64,000 nt of DNA from Mesorhizobium sp. 1M-11 (GCF_001303895.1 NZ_LJSD01000001.1:248001-312000); one strand, 5' to 3'; counted from the first letter of the stretch, positions 1 through 8,260 are shown. Made by a program: numbers and translations. The notes: generated from the sequence alone by a model not told the origin.

Positions 1-413
1 CCGGTCTTCTTCACCAGATCGACCAGTTCCTGCGCTTCGGCGACCGTGGTGGTGATCGGCTTGTCGCAGATGACATGGATGCCGGCCTCCAGGAACGCTT
101 TCGCCGCCGGCGCATGCATATGGTTGGGCGTAACGATGGAAACCGCCTCGATGCCATCTGGCCTTGCGGCTTCCGCCCTGGCCATCTCCTCGAACGAGCC
201 ATAGGCACGGTCGGTCGCGATGCCGAGATCGAGCGCCGAGGCTTTCGCTCGTGCCGGATCGGATGAAAGGGCGCCGGCGACCAGATCGAACTGGTCATCG
301 ATGCGGGCGGCGATGCGATGCACGGCGCCGATGAAGGCGCCCTGCCCGCCACCGACCATGCCGAGCCGGATGCGACCGCCTTGCGTCTCCTGCTTGCTGC
401 CTTCGATCGCCAT
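1..413 (-). CDS. Gfo/Idh/MocA-family oxidoreductase, N-terminal part (cut by window edge)
   Basis: NAD(P)-dependent sugar or inositol-type dehydrogenase. About 137 N-terminal residues are visible; the C-terminus lies before base 1. The reading starts at the ATG at 413 and shows a Rossmann fold with a glycine-rich turn GMVGGGQGAFIG near residues 18-29, then the family signatures VSIVTPNHMHAPAAKAFL and GIHVICDKPI, where the Lys of CDKP is the usual catalytic lysine. The start lies only 2 bp after the stop of the upstream isomerase gene, so the two are co-transcribed. The substrate cannot be told from this part; the neighbours suggest a sugar or polyol. Confidence 0.9.
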   Translation of the reverse strand, partial: MAIEGSKQETQGGRIRLGMVGGGQGAFIGAVHRIAARIDDQFDLVAGALSSDPARAKASALDLGIATDRAYGSFEEMARAEAARPDGIEAVSIVTPNHMHAPAAKAFLEAGIHVICDKPITTTVAEAQELVDLVKKT

Positions 414-415
414 GG

Positions 416-1477
416 TCAGCTCCTGTCCAATCCGAGCATCTTGCGGTTCGCGGCATCGTCTGTGCCCGCGCCGGCAAAGTCGTCGAAGGCATGTTCGGTC
501 ACGCGGATGATGTGATGCTTGATGAATTCAGCGCCTTCACGTGCGCCGTCCTCGGGATGCTTCAGCGCACACTCCCACTCCAGCACCGCCCAGGAATCGA
601 AATCATAGGCGGTAAGCTTGGAGAAGATGCCTCCGAAATCGACCTGGCCATCGCCAAGCGAACGGAAGCGACCGGCGCGATCCACCCAGCTCTGGAAGCC
701 GCCATAGACGCCCTGGCGGCCTGTCGGATTGAACTCGGCATCCTTCACGTGGAAGGCCTTGATGCGCTCATGGTAGATGTCGATGTAGTCGAGATAGTCG
801 AGCTGCTGCAGCACGAAGTGTGACGGATCATAGAGCAGGTTGGCGCGGGCATGATTGTTCACCCGTTCCAGGAACATCTCGTAGCTGACACCGTCGTGCA
901 GGTCTTCGCCCGGATGGATCTCGTAGCAGAGGTCGACGCCGTGTTCGTCGGCATGATCGAGCAGCGGTCTCCAACGCTTCGCCAGTTCATCGAAAGCGGC
1001 TTCGACGAGACCGGCTGGACGCTGCGGCCAGGGGTAAACATAAGGCCAGGCAAGCGCGCCAGAGAAAGTCGCGTGCGCCTTGAGGCCGAGATGCTTGGAG
1101 GCCAGGATCGCACGCTTGACCTGATCGACCGCCCATTCGGTGCGGGCGACCGGGTTGCCCCGAACTTCGGGCGCGGCGAAACCGTCGAAGGCCGCATCAT
1201 AGGCCGGATGGACGGCCACGAGTTGGCCCTGCAGATGCGTCGAGAGTTCCGTGATCTCCAGACCATGGCTTGCTGCCACGCCCTTCACTTCGTCGGCGTA
1301 TCCTTTGGAATCCGATGCCTTCTTCAGGTCGAACAGGCGGGCATCCCAGGTCGGGATCTGCACGCCCTTGTAGCCCAGGGAAGCCGCCCACTTGCAGATG
1401 GCGTCGAACGAGTTGAACGGCGCGGCATCCCCGGCGAACTGCGCCAGGAAAATGGCCGGTCCCTTGATGGTCTTCAT
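416..1477 (-). CDS. Sugar phosphate isomerase/epimerase (AP-endonuclease-2-like TIM barrel)
   Basis: 353-residue TIM-barrel protein of the xylose-isomerase-like/AP endonuclease 2 superfamily, predicted to isomerise or epimerise a sugar or inositol derivative. Probable metal ligands are the Glu in CYEIHPGEDLHD, the Asp in LLYDPSHF, the His in AFHVKDAEF and the Glu in VLEWECA. It sits between xylA (40 bp upstream) and the Gfo/Idh oxidoreductase (2 bp downstream), a common pairing in rhizobial sugar-utilisation operons. The family is catalytically diverse, so the exact substrate is not assigned. Confidence 0.85.
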   Translation of the reverse strand: MKTIKGPAIFLAQFAGDAAPFNSFDAICKWAASLGYKGVQIPTWDARLFDLKKASDSKGYADEVKGVAASHGLEITELSTHLQGQLVAVHPAYDAAFDGFAAPEVRGNPVARTEWAVDQVKRAILASKHLGLKAHATFSGALAWPYVYPWPQRPAGLVEAAFDELAKRWRPLLDHADEHGVDLCYEIHPGEDLHDGVSYEMFLERVNNHARANLLYDPSHFVLQQLDYLDYIDIYHERIKAFHVKDAEFNPTGRQGVYGGFQSWVDRAGRFRSLGDGQVDFGGIFSKLTAYDFDSWAVLEWECALKHPEDGAREGAEFIKHHIIRVTEHAFDDFAGAGTDDAANRKMLGLDRS

Positions 1478-1517
1478 CGAACTCCTCCCAATTCAGGCAA
1501 CCGCATGCGGGCTGCGT

Positions 1518-2828
1518 TTACACATAGCGGTTGACGATATTCTCCAGGTACTCCTGCCGCCCGGAACGCGGCTCCGGTTCGATACCATCCGTGACGACCT
1601 TGGCGGCAAGATCCTCGAGGGTCGTTCCGCCTGAGAGCACCTTTTTTGCCGCTGCGCCCGTCCAGCCGGCGTAACGTGCCTCGAGCGGATCGGACAACGC
1701 CTTGTCCTCGATCATGCGCGCGGCAGCCTTCAGGCCGCGCGCGCAACAGTCGATGCCACCGATATGGGCGATCAGCAGATCCTGCGGGTCGAGTGACTGG
1801 CGACGCAGCTTGGCGTCGAAATTGGTGCCGCCGGTGGTGAAACCGCCTGCCTTCAGCACCTGGTAATAGGCCAGTGTCATCTCCGGCACATTGTTGGGAA
1901 ACTGGTCGGTGTCCCAGCCCGACTGGTAGTCGTTGCGGTTCATGTCGATGGAACCGAAAATGCCGAGCGCGTCGGCAAGCGCCAGTTCATGCTCGAAGGA
2001 ATGGCCAGCCAGAATGGCGTGCCCCTGTTCGATATTGACCTTGACCTCCTTCTCCAGGCCGAAATCCTTCAGGAAGCCATAGACCGTCGCGACATCGTAA
2101 TCGTACTGGTGTTTGGTCGGCTCCTGCGGCTTCGGCTCGATCAGGATCGTACCGTCGAAGCCGATTTTGTGCTTGTAGTCGACAACCATCGAGAGGAAGC
2201 GGCCAGCCTGCTCGCGCTCGCGCTTGAGATCTGTGTTGAGCAGCGTTTCGTACCCCTCACGACCACCCCACAGCACATAGTTCTCACCACCAAGCCGCTT
2301 CGTGACGTCGATGCATTTTTTGACGGTGGCGGCAGCGTAGTAGAACACCTCCGGGTCCGGATTGGTGGCAGCGCCTGCCATATAGCGGCGGTGCGAGAAC
2401 AGATTGGCCGTACCCCAGAGCAGCTTGACCCCGGTCTCCTGCTGCTTCGTTGCAAACATATCGGCGATTTCGTCAAGACGCGCAGCGCTCTCTGCGAAGT
2501 TCCTGCCTTCCGGGCGCACGTCCGCATCATGGAAGCAGTAATAAGGCACGCCGAGAGCCGAGAACATTTCGAAGGCCACATCGGCTTTCAGCCTGGCTGC
2601 CTCCATGGTGTCGGCGAACCAGGGGCGCTCGAAGGTCTGGCCGCCGAACGGATCCCCGCCCGGCCAGGCGAAGGAATGCCAGTAGGCCACGGCGAAGCGC
2701 AGGTGGTCCTCCAGCCGCTTGCCCAGCACAACCTCGTCCTTGTTGTAGAAACGATAGCCAAGCGGATTGGTCGAATCCGGGCCTTCATATCTCACTTTGC
2801 CGATATCGCCGAAAAACCCTGTGCTCAC
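1518..2828 (-). CDS. xylA: Xylose isomerase
   Basis: Interconverts D-xylose and D-xylulose in the cytoplasm using two divalent metals. From the GTG at 2828 the product is 436 residues, the usual length for the alphaproteobacterial family. I chose this start over the upstream ATG at 2852 because GAGGAG lies about 7 nt before it and family members begin STGFFGDI. Family landmarks are [40 protein letters not shown], the metal-binding [17 protein letters not shown] region and [19 protein letters not shown]. No xylulokinase gene (xylB) is visible in the window. It leads the operon with the isomerase and oxidoreductase that follow. Confidence 0.95.
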   Translation of the reverse strand: MSTGFFGDIGKVRYEGPDSTNPLGYRFYNKDEVVLGKRLEDHLRFAVAYWHSFAWPGGDPFGGQTFERPWFADTMEAARLKADVAFEMFSALGVPYYCFHDADVRPEGRNFAESAARLDEIADMFATKQQETGVKLLWGTANLFSHRRYMAGAATNPDPEVFYYAAATVKKCIDVTKRLGGENYVLWGGREGYETLLNTDLKREREQAGRFLSMVVDYKHKIGFDGTILIEPKPQEPTKHQYDYDVATVYGFLKDFGLEKEVKVNIEQGHAILAGHSFEHELALADALGIFGSIDMNRNDYQSGWDTDQFPNNVPEMTLAYYQVLKAGGFTTGGTNFDAKLRRQSLDPQDLLIAHIGGIDCCARGLKAAARMIEDKALSDPLEARYAGWTGAAAKKVLSGGTTLEDLAAKVVTDGIEPEPRSGRQEYLENIVNRYV

Positions 2829-2906
2829 CCTAGAAACTCCTCGTATGGTCATGCGCCCGTTTCGTTTCGCGAAACTGTGGGAGGACAGCTCCGCTTCCCT
2901 CTGGGC

Positions 2907-3932
2907 TCATGGCAGATTGTCCCGGATGTAGATTTCGATCCGGATGGCTTCCTGATTGGCGATGACGGGCGTGTCGTCGATCCTGGCCTTCAGCAGCCGG
3001 ATCGCGCTACGCACCTCATGGCCGGCGTCCTGATTGATGACCGCGTCGAAGATGCCGTCGCGCAGCGCCTGCTTCGAGTGGTCGGTGAGTTCATGCGCAA
3101 CCACCGTGATTCCGCGATATTCGGCCCTCGACGTCAGCACGTCGATCACACCGCGATTGCCGGCGCCGATGCTGTAGAGGCCTACGACATCGCGCTCGCG
3201 ATCAAGAAGCTCAGCGAGCAGCGCGCGCGTCACGACCGCATCGTCCCGCCCCTCGATAGCGGGCAAGCATTCGAGCCCCGGAAACTCACCCCTGATCGCC
3301 TGCTCGAAGGCGGCGCAGCGCTCGGCATGGTCCTTCACCAGCATTGAGCCCGCGACCAGTGCCACCTTGCCGGTGCGCTCGCCGACGAAACGACCGATCA
3401 AGCTCGCAGCGGTGCGACCGGCGGCAATGTTGTCGATGCCAACATAGTGGTCTCGATAGGCTTCGGAGACATCGGAGACGAGAGTGGCAATCGGAATGCC
3501 GGCTTCTCTCAACCGCACCAGAGCCCTGCGTACACGTTCGGACTCGGTTGCAACCAACGCAACACCCGACACCTGCCCGGCATCGATCCCTTCCAGCGCC
3601 ACGGCCAGTGCATCGGCGTCGAAAGTCTTCACCTTGTGGATATCGAGATGGGTGCGGTCGAGAACTGAATAAAGCTTTGCCTGGCTGAGCTCATTTTCCA
3701 ACCCGAGCATGAAGCTGTTCGAGCCCTCGGGCACGATGAAAAGCAGGTTGTAGACCCTCTGCTTGGCAAGGTTTGCGGCCGAGATGTCGCGCACATAGCC
3801 GAGCCTGACGATAGCAGCATTGACGCGTGCCACCGTCTCCGCGCGCACGCCGGAACGCCTGTTCAGCACCCTGTCGACGGTCGCCAGACTGACACCCGCC
3901 TCCCCTGCCACGTCATGAACCGTTGGACGCAT
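2907..3932 (-). CDS. LacI-family transcriptional regulator
   Basis: 341 residues. The N-terminal LacI helix-turn-helix (TVHDVAGEAGVSLATVDRVLN, about residues 3-23) is followed by a hinge helix and a periplasmic-binding-protein-like effector domain (about residues 58-335, from YNLLFIVPEG onward). It lies 78 bp upstream of xylA on the same strand, so it is the likely sugar-responsive regulator of the xylA-isomerase-oxidoreductase genes. An inverted repeat just upstream (3967-4003) is a candidate autoregulatory site. The effector sugar is not deducible; a XylR-like role is an inference from position. Confidence 0.88.
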   Translation of the reverse strand: MRPTVHDVAGEAGVSLATVDRVLNRRSGVRAETVARVNAAIVRLGYVRDISAANLAKQRVYNLLFIVPEGSNSFMLGLENELSQAKLYSVLDRTHLDIHKVKTFDADALAVALEGIDAGQVSGVALVATESERVRRALVRLREAGIPIATLVSDVSEAYRDHYVGIDNIAAGRTAASLIGRFVGERTGKVALVAGSMLVKDHAERCAAFEQAIRGEFPGLECLPAIEGRDDAVVTRALLAELLDRERDVVGLYSIGAGNRGVIDVLTSRAEYRGITVVAHELTDHSKQALRDGIFDAVINQDAGHEVRSAIRLLKARIDDTPVIANQEAIRIEIYIRDNLP

Positions 3933-3966
3933 TCCTCACTCCCGGCGCCGACCTAGCACGGAGTTT

Positions 3967-4003
3967 TGAGGTACGTAAAGCAGAATCTGATGTACGTATC
4001 TCA
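3967..4003. promoter_or_regulatory. Candidate LacI-type operator (inverted repeat)
   Basis: TGAGGTACGTA (3967-3977) and TACGTATCTCA (3993-4003) are 11-base inverted repeats with one mismatch and a 15-base spacer. Each arm holds the palindrome TACGTA with a central CG, as LacI-family sites often do. The element lies 35 bp upstream of the regulator gene. Binding by this regulator is inferred. Confidence 0.45.
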
Positions 4004-4073
4004 TGACGCCCGTCGGTGGTTCGAACGCCTTGGAGATCTGCTGCGCAAGGCTCTGTTTTCGCTCATCCTGCTA

Positions 4074-4102
4074 TTGAAACCTGGCGAGCCGGTCCGTATA
4101 TT
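4074..4102 (+). promoter_or_regulatory. ssrA promoter (-35 TTGAAA, 17 bp, -10 TATATT)
   Basis: TTGAAA at 4074-4079 and TATATT at 4097-4102 have the ideal 17-bp spacing of a housekeeping sigma-70-type promoter. Predicted transcription start is about 4108-4110, exactly where the first hairpin of the tmRNA acceptor piece begins. Confidence 0.7.
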
Positions 4103-4108
4103 GGGGAC

Positions 4109-4430
4109 GTCCTGGCAACAGGACTATGGTGCTAAACCGACTGTGCAATAGGCGATCCGGACGCGGTTTCGATACCGCCACCTCCACCATAAACCGTCCT
4201 CCGCGCGACGGCTTATGATGGGGGTGAAATGGGTTCGACGGGCGTTGAAAGACAGATCGCTGTACCCGGCATTGTACCACCGTTATCGGGCTAAACTTAT
4301 AGTTGCCAACGACAACTATGCGGAAGCTCGTCTCGCTGCTTAATGCGGCGCGAACGCTTCAAATCAAGCCCTAGCGGTTCGCACCTCTAGGCGGGGTTCG
4401 GAGGCACCTGGCAACAGAAGCCTCCACTTC
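4109..4430 (+). ncRNA. ssrA: tmRNA, circularly permuted two-piece form
   Basis: Trans-translation RNA that rescues stalled ribosomes. The gene has the alphaproteobacterial permuted order: acceptor piece first (about 4109-4189), processed spacer (about 4190-4219), then coding piece (about 4220-4430). The acceptor-stem strands are CACCTCC (4179-4185, followed by ACCA at 4186-4189) and GGGGGTG (4220-4226). They pair over 7 bp with G-U at the third pair, the alanine identity element. A T-arm-like hairpin is at 4163-4178, and GCGATC (4152-4157) pairs with GATCGC (4255-4260) as the helix joining the pieces. GGGTTCGACGGG follows the 5' end. The tag reads ANDNYAEARLAA from 4305 and stops at TAA 4341-4343. 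Pseudoknot-like stems follow, for example GGAGGC/GCCTCC at 4400-4425. The 3' boundary is approximate. Confidence 0.93.
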
Positions 4431-4565
4431 TCCCCACATCGATACGACTTGCACCAGCCGGTATTTTCGACTGGCCCGCCGATGCATTGCGACGTGTGCG
4501 CCCGCCCAAATCCCGAACTTCAGCCGACTGCCCCTATCGGGTTCCTCCAACCATGGAAAACAGCC

Positions 4566-5114
4566 ATGCAGAACCATACCGACCAATTCTTTGTGCTGAC
4601 CGGCGGCCCTGGATCCGGCAAGACCACGCTCATTGAAGCTCTTGCCGGGGAAGGTTATGCCACCGCACCAGAGGCAGGACGCAACATCATCCAGGATCAG
4701 ATGACGGTCGGCGGATCAGCCTTGCCCTGGGGCGACAAGGCTCTTTTTGCGGAACTGATGCTGGCATGGGAACTGCGCTCCCACCATACAGCGTCGCGCC
4801 TGGCGGGCCCGGTCTTCTTCGACCGCGGCGTGCCGGATACACTGGCTTATCTCAGGCTTAGCGGTCTGTCCGTGCCGGCACACATGGAAAAGGCAGCAGA
4901 GCATTTCCGCTACAACCGCCGCGTCTTCATCGCCCCGCCCTGGCCGGAAATCTTCACCCAGGATGCCGAACGCAAGCAGGATCTGGAGGAAGCCGAACGC
5001 ACCTTTGCGGCTCTGGCTGACACGTACCCCTGTTATGGGTATGAGTTGATCACGCTGCCGCGCGCACCAATTAAGGAGCGACTCGCCTTCATCTTCGAGG
5101 AGCTCGATTCGTAG
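4566..5114 (+). CDS. AAA-type P-loop ATPase/kinase-like protein
   Basis: 182 residues from the ATG at 4566, the start that places the P-loop near the N-terminus. Walker A is GGPGSGKTT (about residues 13-21). FFDRGVPDTLAYL resembles the DRG segment of small nucleoside-kinase-like AAA_28/AAA_18 proteins, and the C-terminal half carries YNRRVFIAPPWPEIF and ERTFAALADTYPCYGYELI. Such proteins are usually annotated only as AAA family ATPase; the substrate is unknown. It directly follows ssrA on the same strand, probably by chance, and ends about 200 bp before the convergent efflux gene. An upstream in-frame ATG at 4449 would overlap the ssrA 3' region and is rejected. Confidence 0.8.
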   Translation: MQNHTDQFFVLTGGPGSGKTTLIEALAGEGYATAPEAGRNIIQDQMTVGGSALPWGDKALFAELMLAWELRSHHTASRLAGPVFFDRGVPDTLAYLRLSGLSVPAHMEKAAEHFRYNRRVFIAPPWPEIFTQDAERKQDLEEAERTFAALADTYPCYGYELITLPRAPIKERLAFIFEELDS

Positions 5115-5278
5115 AGCGTCCTGCAAGGAAAATCCCGAGCGGATTCTGATTGCCGCAGGCGAGGAATGCTGCGCCCTGAAGATCATGGCTGAGATTGAAG
5201 CGCTTCAGCGTGCAGGCATCGTCCACGTTGCCGATACGCTCAATGCAATTCTGAGACGCAGCTGCCACAAACAAGAAA

Positions 5279-5299
5279 GGCCGGGCAAAGAGCCCGGCC
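5279..5299 (-). terminator. Rho-independent terminator of the efflux gene
   Basis: GGCCGGGC (5279-5286) and GCCCGGCC (5292-5299) form a perfect 8-bp stem with a 5-base loop. On the minus strand it is followed by TTTCTTGTTTG. It lies 24 bp beyond the stop of the MFS gene. Confidence 0.75.
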
Positions 5300-5322
5300 C
5301 GTTTGTCGGTCTTGGGAGAGAC

Positions 5323-6528
5323 TTATTCCGCCGGTGCCTCGATGGGCTGGCGGGTGCGGCCGAGCGTGACCTGCGTCAACGCAAAGGCAATGACGGCGGC
5401 GAGCGTAATGCCTGCCACCATGGGCAGCGGCGTTCCGTCGAAGAAAAGGCCGGCCACACCCATCGCCACCGCGCCAATCGCGAAATGCAGCGTCCCCATC
5501 AGCGCCGACGCCGTGCCGGCGATCGTGCCATGCTCCTCCATGGCCAGCACCGCGGTGGTCGGGATGACGAGGCCCAGGAAGCCGTAGCCAACGAACAGCA
5601 GGCTCGCCATGACATCCAGCCGATCGACGCCGGAAGCCATTACCGCCAAAAGCACCACCATCGCGGTGGCGTAGCCGACGACGGCGACCTTTACGACTCG
5701 CTTCAGTCCGAAGCGGTCGGCGAGCAGGCCTGTCATCTGCGACATGCCGATAAAGGCAACCGCATTGATCGAAAAGAACACGCTGTAGAGCGACGGCGAA
5801 AGGCCGTAGTGATCGATCAGGATGAAGGATGAACTCGCCAGATAGACGAAAAAGGACGCGATTCCAAAGCCGCCAATGGCAGTCAATCCGAGGAAGTTGC
5901 GGTCATTGAGCAGGAACCAATAGCCCTTCAGCGCCGAGCCGAACGAGGAGCCGACACGATCCTCGACCGGACGGGTCTCCTTCTGGGCAGTGGCCAGGAG
6001 GACGATTGCGACCACCGCAGCCCCGGTCAGCACCCAGAACACCGCGCGCCAGCCGAGTGTTTCGATGATCAGGCTGCCGGAAAGCGGTGCCAGGATCGGC
6101 GACACCGAAAACACCAGCATCAGCAACGACATCAGCTTGGCGGCCTCGTTACCGGTATGCATGTCACGCACGACTGCGCGCGGGATTGCCATGCCGGCGC
6201 TGGCACCCAGCCCCTGCAGGAAGCGGAACGCGATAAGCCATTCGATGTTGGGTGCCATGGCCGAGCCGATGCCACCGACGATGAACAGGGCGAGACCGGC
6301 ATAAAGCGGCGGCTTGCGACCGAACATGTCGGACAGCGGACCAACCACGATCTGACCAAAGCCCATCGACAGGAAGAAGATCAAAAGGCTCATCTGCACG
6401 GCTGAGGTGCCGGCATTGAGATCGGCACCTATCGAAGGCAGCGCCGGCAGATACATGTCGACGGCGAAGGCACCGACCGCGGACATAAGGCCGAGCAGCA
6501 CCGCGGTGCGGAGGAAATGCGCGTTCAT
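5323..6528 (-). CDS. Bcr/CflA-type multidrug efflux MFS transporter
   Basis: 401-residue inner-membrane drug:H+ antiporter with 12 predicted helices. Signatures are VDMYLPALPSI in helix 1, GPLSDMFGRKPPLYAG (the MFS motif A loop after helix 2) and RFLQGLGASAGMAIPRAVVRD (motif B and following), all typical of the DHA1 Bcr/CflA subfamily. It is divergent from a TetR-family gene, and a single palindrome covers the -10 and spacer of its predicted promoter, so expression is very likely repressed until an effector binds the regulator. The drug specificity is unknown. Confidence 0.9.
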   Translation of the reverse strand: MNAHFLRTAVLLGLMSAVGAFAVDMYLPALPSIGADLNAGTSAVQMSLLIFFLSMGFGQIVVGPLSDMFGRKPPLYAGLALFIVGGIGSAMAPNIEWLIAFRFLQGLGASAGMAIPRAVVRDMHTGNEAAKLMSLLMLVFSVSPILAPLSGSLIIETLGWRAVFWVLTGAAVVAIVLLATAQKETRPVEDRVGSSFGSALKGYWFLLNDRNFLGLTAIGGFGIASFFVYLASSSFILIDHYGLSPSLYSVFFSINAVAFIGMSQMTGLLADRFGLKRVVKVAVVGYATAMVVLLAVMASGVDRLDVMASLLFVGYGFLGLVIPTTAVLAMEEHGTIAGTASALMGTLHFAIGAVAMGVAGLFFDGTPLPMVAGITLAAVIAFALTQVTLGRTRQPIEAPAE

Positions 6529-6643
6529 GATATGGCTCTTTCAAATCCGGTTACTGCCGCGATGCGGCATCTAACCCAAGGACGTTCCATCCCTTGAGAT
6601 GCCGACACGAGAAGCGCTGCATCCCCAAATCTTATAGTCCAGA

Positions 6644-6685
6644 AAATTAGACACTCTTGTCTAATTTGTCAATCACAGCTATATA
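6644..6685. promoter_or_regulatory. Shared TetR operator with two divergent promoters
   Basis: AAATTAGACA (6644-6653) and TGTCTAATTT (6658-6667) are perfect 10-bp inverted repeats with spacer CTCT. The minus-strand promoter for the efflux gene has -35 TTGACA (complement of 6667-6672) and -10 TAATTT (complement of 6644-6649) at 17-bp spacing, so the operator covers its whole spacer and -10. The plus-strand promoter for the regulator has TTGTCT (6657-6662), 17 bp, then TATATA (6680-6685). One dimeric site would block both promoters. Confidence 0.8.
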
Positions 6686-6692
6686 GATTTTT

Positions 6693-7373
6693 ATGAGCCA
6701 GACAATTGCTGCTGACATTCTCCCCCCGCGCGGCCACGAAGCCAAAAGGGTCGCGATCGTAGATGCTGCCATGGCCGTCTTTTGCCGAGAAGGTTTCGCT
6801 GGCGCCAATATCGACCTGATTGCTGCGGAAGCGGGCGTCTCGCGCCAAACCGTCTACAACCATCACGGCGACAAGGAAAAACTGTTTGTCGCGGTGGTGC
6901 ATGAACTCACCGAACGCTGCAATGCCGGCATTTTCGCCACTCTGGCCACCTTTCCCGATCAGCCCAAGGATATTGAGGCAGACTTGGTCGCCTACGCCGA
7001 GCGTATGAACCGCAACTGCATCTGCAGCCGCGACGGCAAATTCCTGCGCAAGCTGATCCAGACCGAGGGCGAACGTTATCCCGAACTCTTTGCCGAATGG
7101 CGCGAGAACGGCCCAGGCACCACACTTCCGGCACTCGCCGCGCGCTTTGCGCGCCTTGCTTTCGCGGGCCACCTCACCATCGACGATCCGGATGTGACGG
7201 CCCGCCATTTCATTGCGCTGATCAATGCCGAATTGCAGATCGAATTCATGATGGGCATTCAGCCGAGCCAGGAAGAAGTTCTGCAGTCAGCCACCAATGG
7301 TGTGCGAACGTTCCTGCGGGCCTACGGCGCCCGTCAGCCGGCTTCTCGCCAGCGCGAGACGGCATTGGCCTGA
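6693..7373 (+). CDS. TetR-family transcriptional repressor
   Basis: 226 residues. The N-terminal TetR helix-turn-helix spans about residues 20-65 (AAMAVFCREGFAGANIDLIAAEAGVSRQTVYNHHGDKEKLF); the C-terminal ligand-binding region resembles AcrR/TetR_C_7-like domains. It is divergent from the Bcr/CflA pump and is almost certainly its local regulator. The predicted start of transcription falls at or within 2 nt of its ATG and no Shine-Dalgarno precedes it (TATATAGATTTTTATG), so its mRNA may be leaderless. Confidence 0.9.
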   Translation: MSQTIAADILPPRGHEAKRVAIVDAAMAVFCREGFAGANIDLIAAEAGVSRQTVYNHHGDKEKLFVAVVHELTERCNAGIFATLATFPDQPKDIEADLVAYAERMNRNCICSRDGKFLRKLIQTEGERYPELFAEWRENGPGTTLPALAARFARLAFAGHLTIDDPDVTARHFIALINAELQIEFMMGIQPSQEEVLQSATNGVRTFLRAYGARQPASRQRETALA

Positions 7374-7509
7374 GAACAACGTCGCGAAAGCGTCACCCAA
7401 AGACGGCTTTGGTGTTGGCGGCTGTGCCGGCGCCCTCTATATGCGGTTTACGAGCCCGCCAAGCTTGATTACAGCTATGCGGACGATTCAACCGGAACCG
7501 CCCAGGCAT

Positions 7510-8043
7510 ATGGCCGACGACCACATTCGCTACGACATCCTGGCCCAGGAGGCTTTGCGCGGCGTGATGCGCAAGGTGCTGGCGGAGGTCGCGCGCACCG
7601 GCCTTCCGGGCAACCACCACTTCTTCATCACCTTCCTGACGGGCGCACCGGGCGTACGCATTTCATCGCGCCTGCGCGAGCGCTATCCCGAACAGATGAC
7701 CATCGTCATCCAGTTCCAGTACTGGGACCTGAAGGTAACGGAAGCCGGCTTCGAGGTCGGTCTGTCTTTCTCAGACATTCCGGAGAAGCTGGAAATCCCG
7801 TTTTCTGCGGTGCGCGGCTTCTACGATCCGTCAGTGAATTTCGAACTCGAATTTGACGTCCGAACCGAGACGGCGGATGAAGCGGAAGACAAGCCGGCAG
7901 CCGAGCCTGTCGCACTTGCTCCCGAAAAGAAATCCGAATCGAAGAAGAAAGCGGCGGCCGAACCTGAGAAGCCGGAGGCCGATGAACCCGCCGCCGGCAA
8001 GGGTGCCGAGGTCGTCTCGCTCGACGCCTTCCGCAAGAAATAA
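7510..8043 (+). CDS. sspB: SspB-type ClpXP protease adaptor (alphaproteobacterial form)
   Basis: 177 residues. The conserved N-terminal domain (about residues 1-115: HIRYDILAQEALRGVMRKVL, NHHFFITFLTG, GVRISSRLRERYPEQMTIVIQ, IPFSAVRGFYDPSVNFELEF) is the SspB fold that binds the ssrA tag and delivers tagged proteins to ClpX. A long Glu/Lys/Pro-rich linker (about 118-160) follows, ending in EVVSLDAFRKK, the probable ClpX-tethering tail. I chose the ATG at 7510 because homologues start MA(D/E)DHIRYD; the upstream in-frame ATG at 7480 is possible. Its substrate-tagging RNA gene lies 3 kb upstream in this window. Confidence 0.92.
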   Translation: MADDHIRYDILAQEALRGVMRKVLAEVARTGLPGNHHFFITFLTGAPGVRISSRLRERYPEQMTIVIQFQYWDLKVTEAGFEVGLSFSDIPEKLEIPFSAVRGFYDPSVNFELEFDVRTETADEAEDKPAAEPVALAPEKKSESKKKAAAEPEKPEADEPAAGKGAEVVSLDAFRKK

Positions 8044-8052
8044 TCCGGAACC

Positions 8053-8253
8053 ATGGCCGAGATCGTCAATCTCCGCCAATTCAAGAAGGGCAAGGCGCGT
8101 GAGGAACGCGCCGCGGCGGCTGAACAGAGCCGTGCCTTGCACGGCCGCAGCAAGAGCGAAAAGCTGCGCGATAAGCTGCAAGCCGAAAAAGCCGAGCGCC
8201 TGATCGATGGCCATCGCCGCGAGCCGGGCTCCTCATCCCCCGACAAGAGCTAA
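8053..8253 (+). CDS. DUF4169-family small protein
   Basis: 66 residues, beginning AEIVNLRQFKKGKAREER and rich in Ala, Lys, Glu and Arg, so probably a single charged helix. It matches the alphaproteobacterial DUF4169 pattern. It starts 9 bp after sspB and runs into the ribbon-helix-helix gene, suggesting one transcript. Function is unknown. Confidence 0.8.
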   Translation: MAEIVNLRQFKKGKAREERAAAAEQSRALHGRSKSEKLRDKLQAEKAERLIDGHRREPGSSSPDKS

Positions 8254-8260
8254 GCCGCAG

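Noticed and set aside
3966..4151. 61-codon frame starting before ssrA
   Set aside because: It runs across the ssrA promoter and acceptor piece; the RNA gene explains the sequence.
5110..5135. AGAGCGTCC-like start of a mosaic repeat after the ATPase gene
   Set aside because: Only nine bases match the repeat module; no inverted partner follows.
5115..5322. Open frame between the ATPase and efflux genes, readable from about 5110 and containing MAEIEALQRAGIVHVADTL at 5185
   Set aside because: The first 30 or so residues look protein-like, but the frame runs through the terminator and antisense into the efflux gene. It may be a decayed fragment, but no family was recognised.
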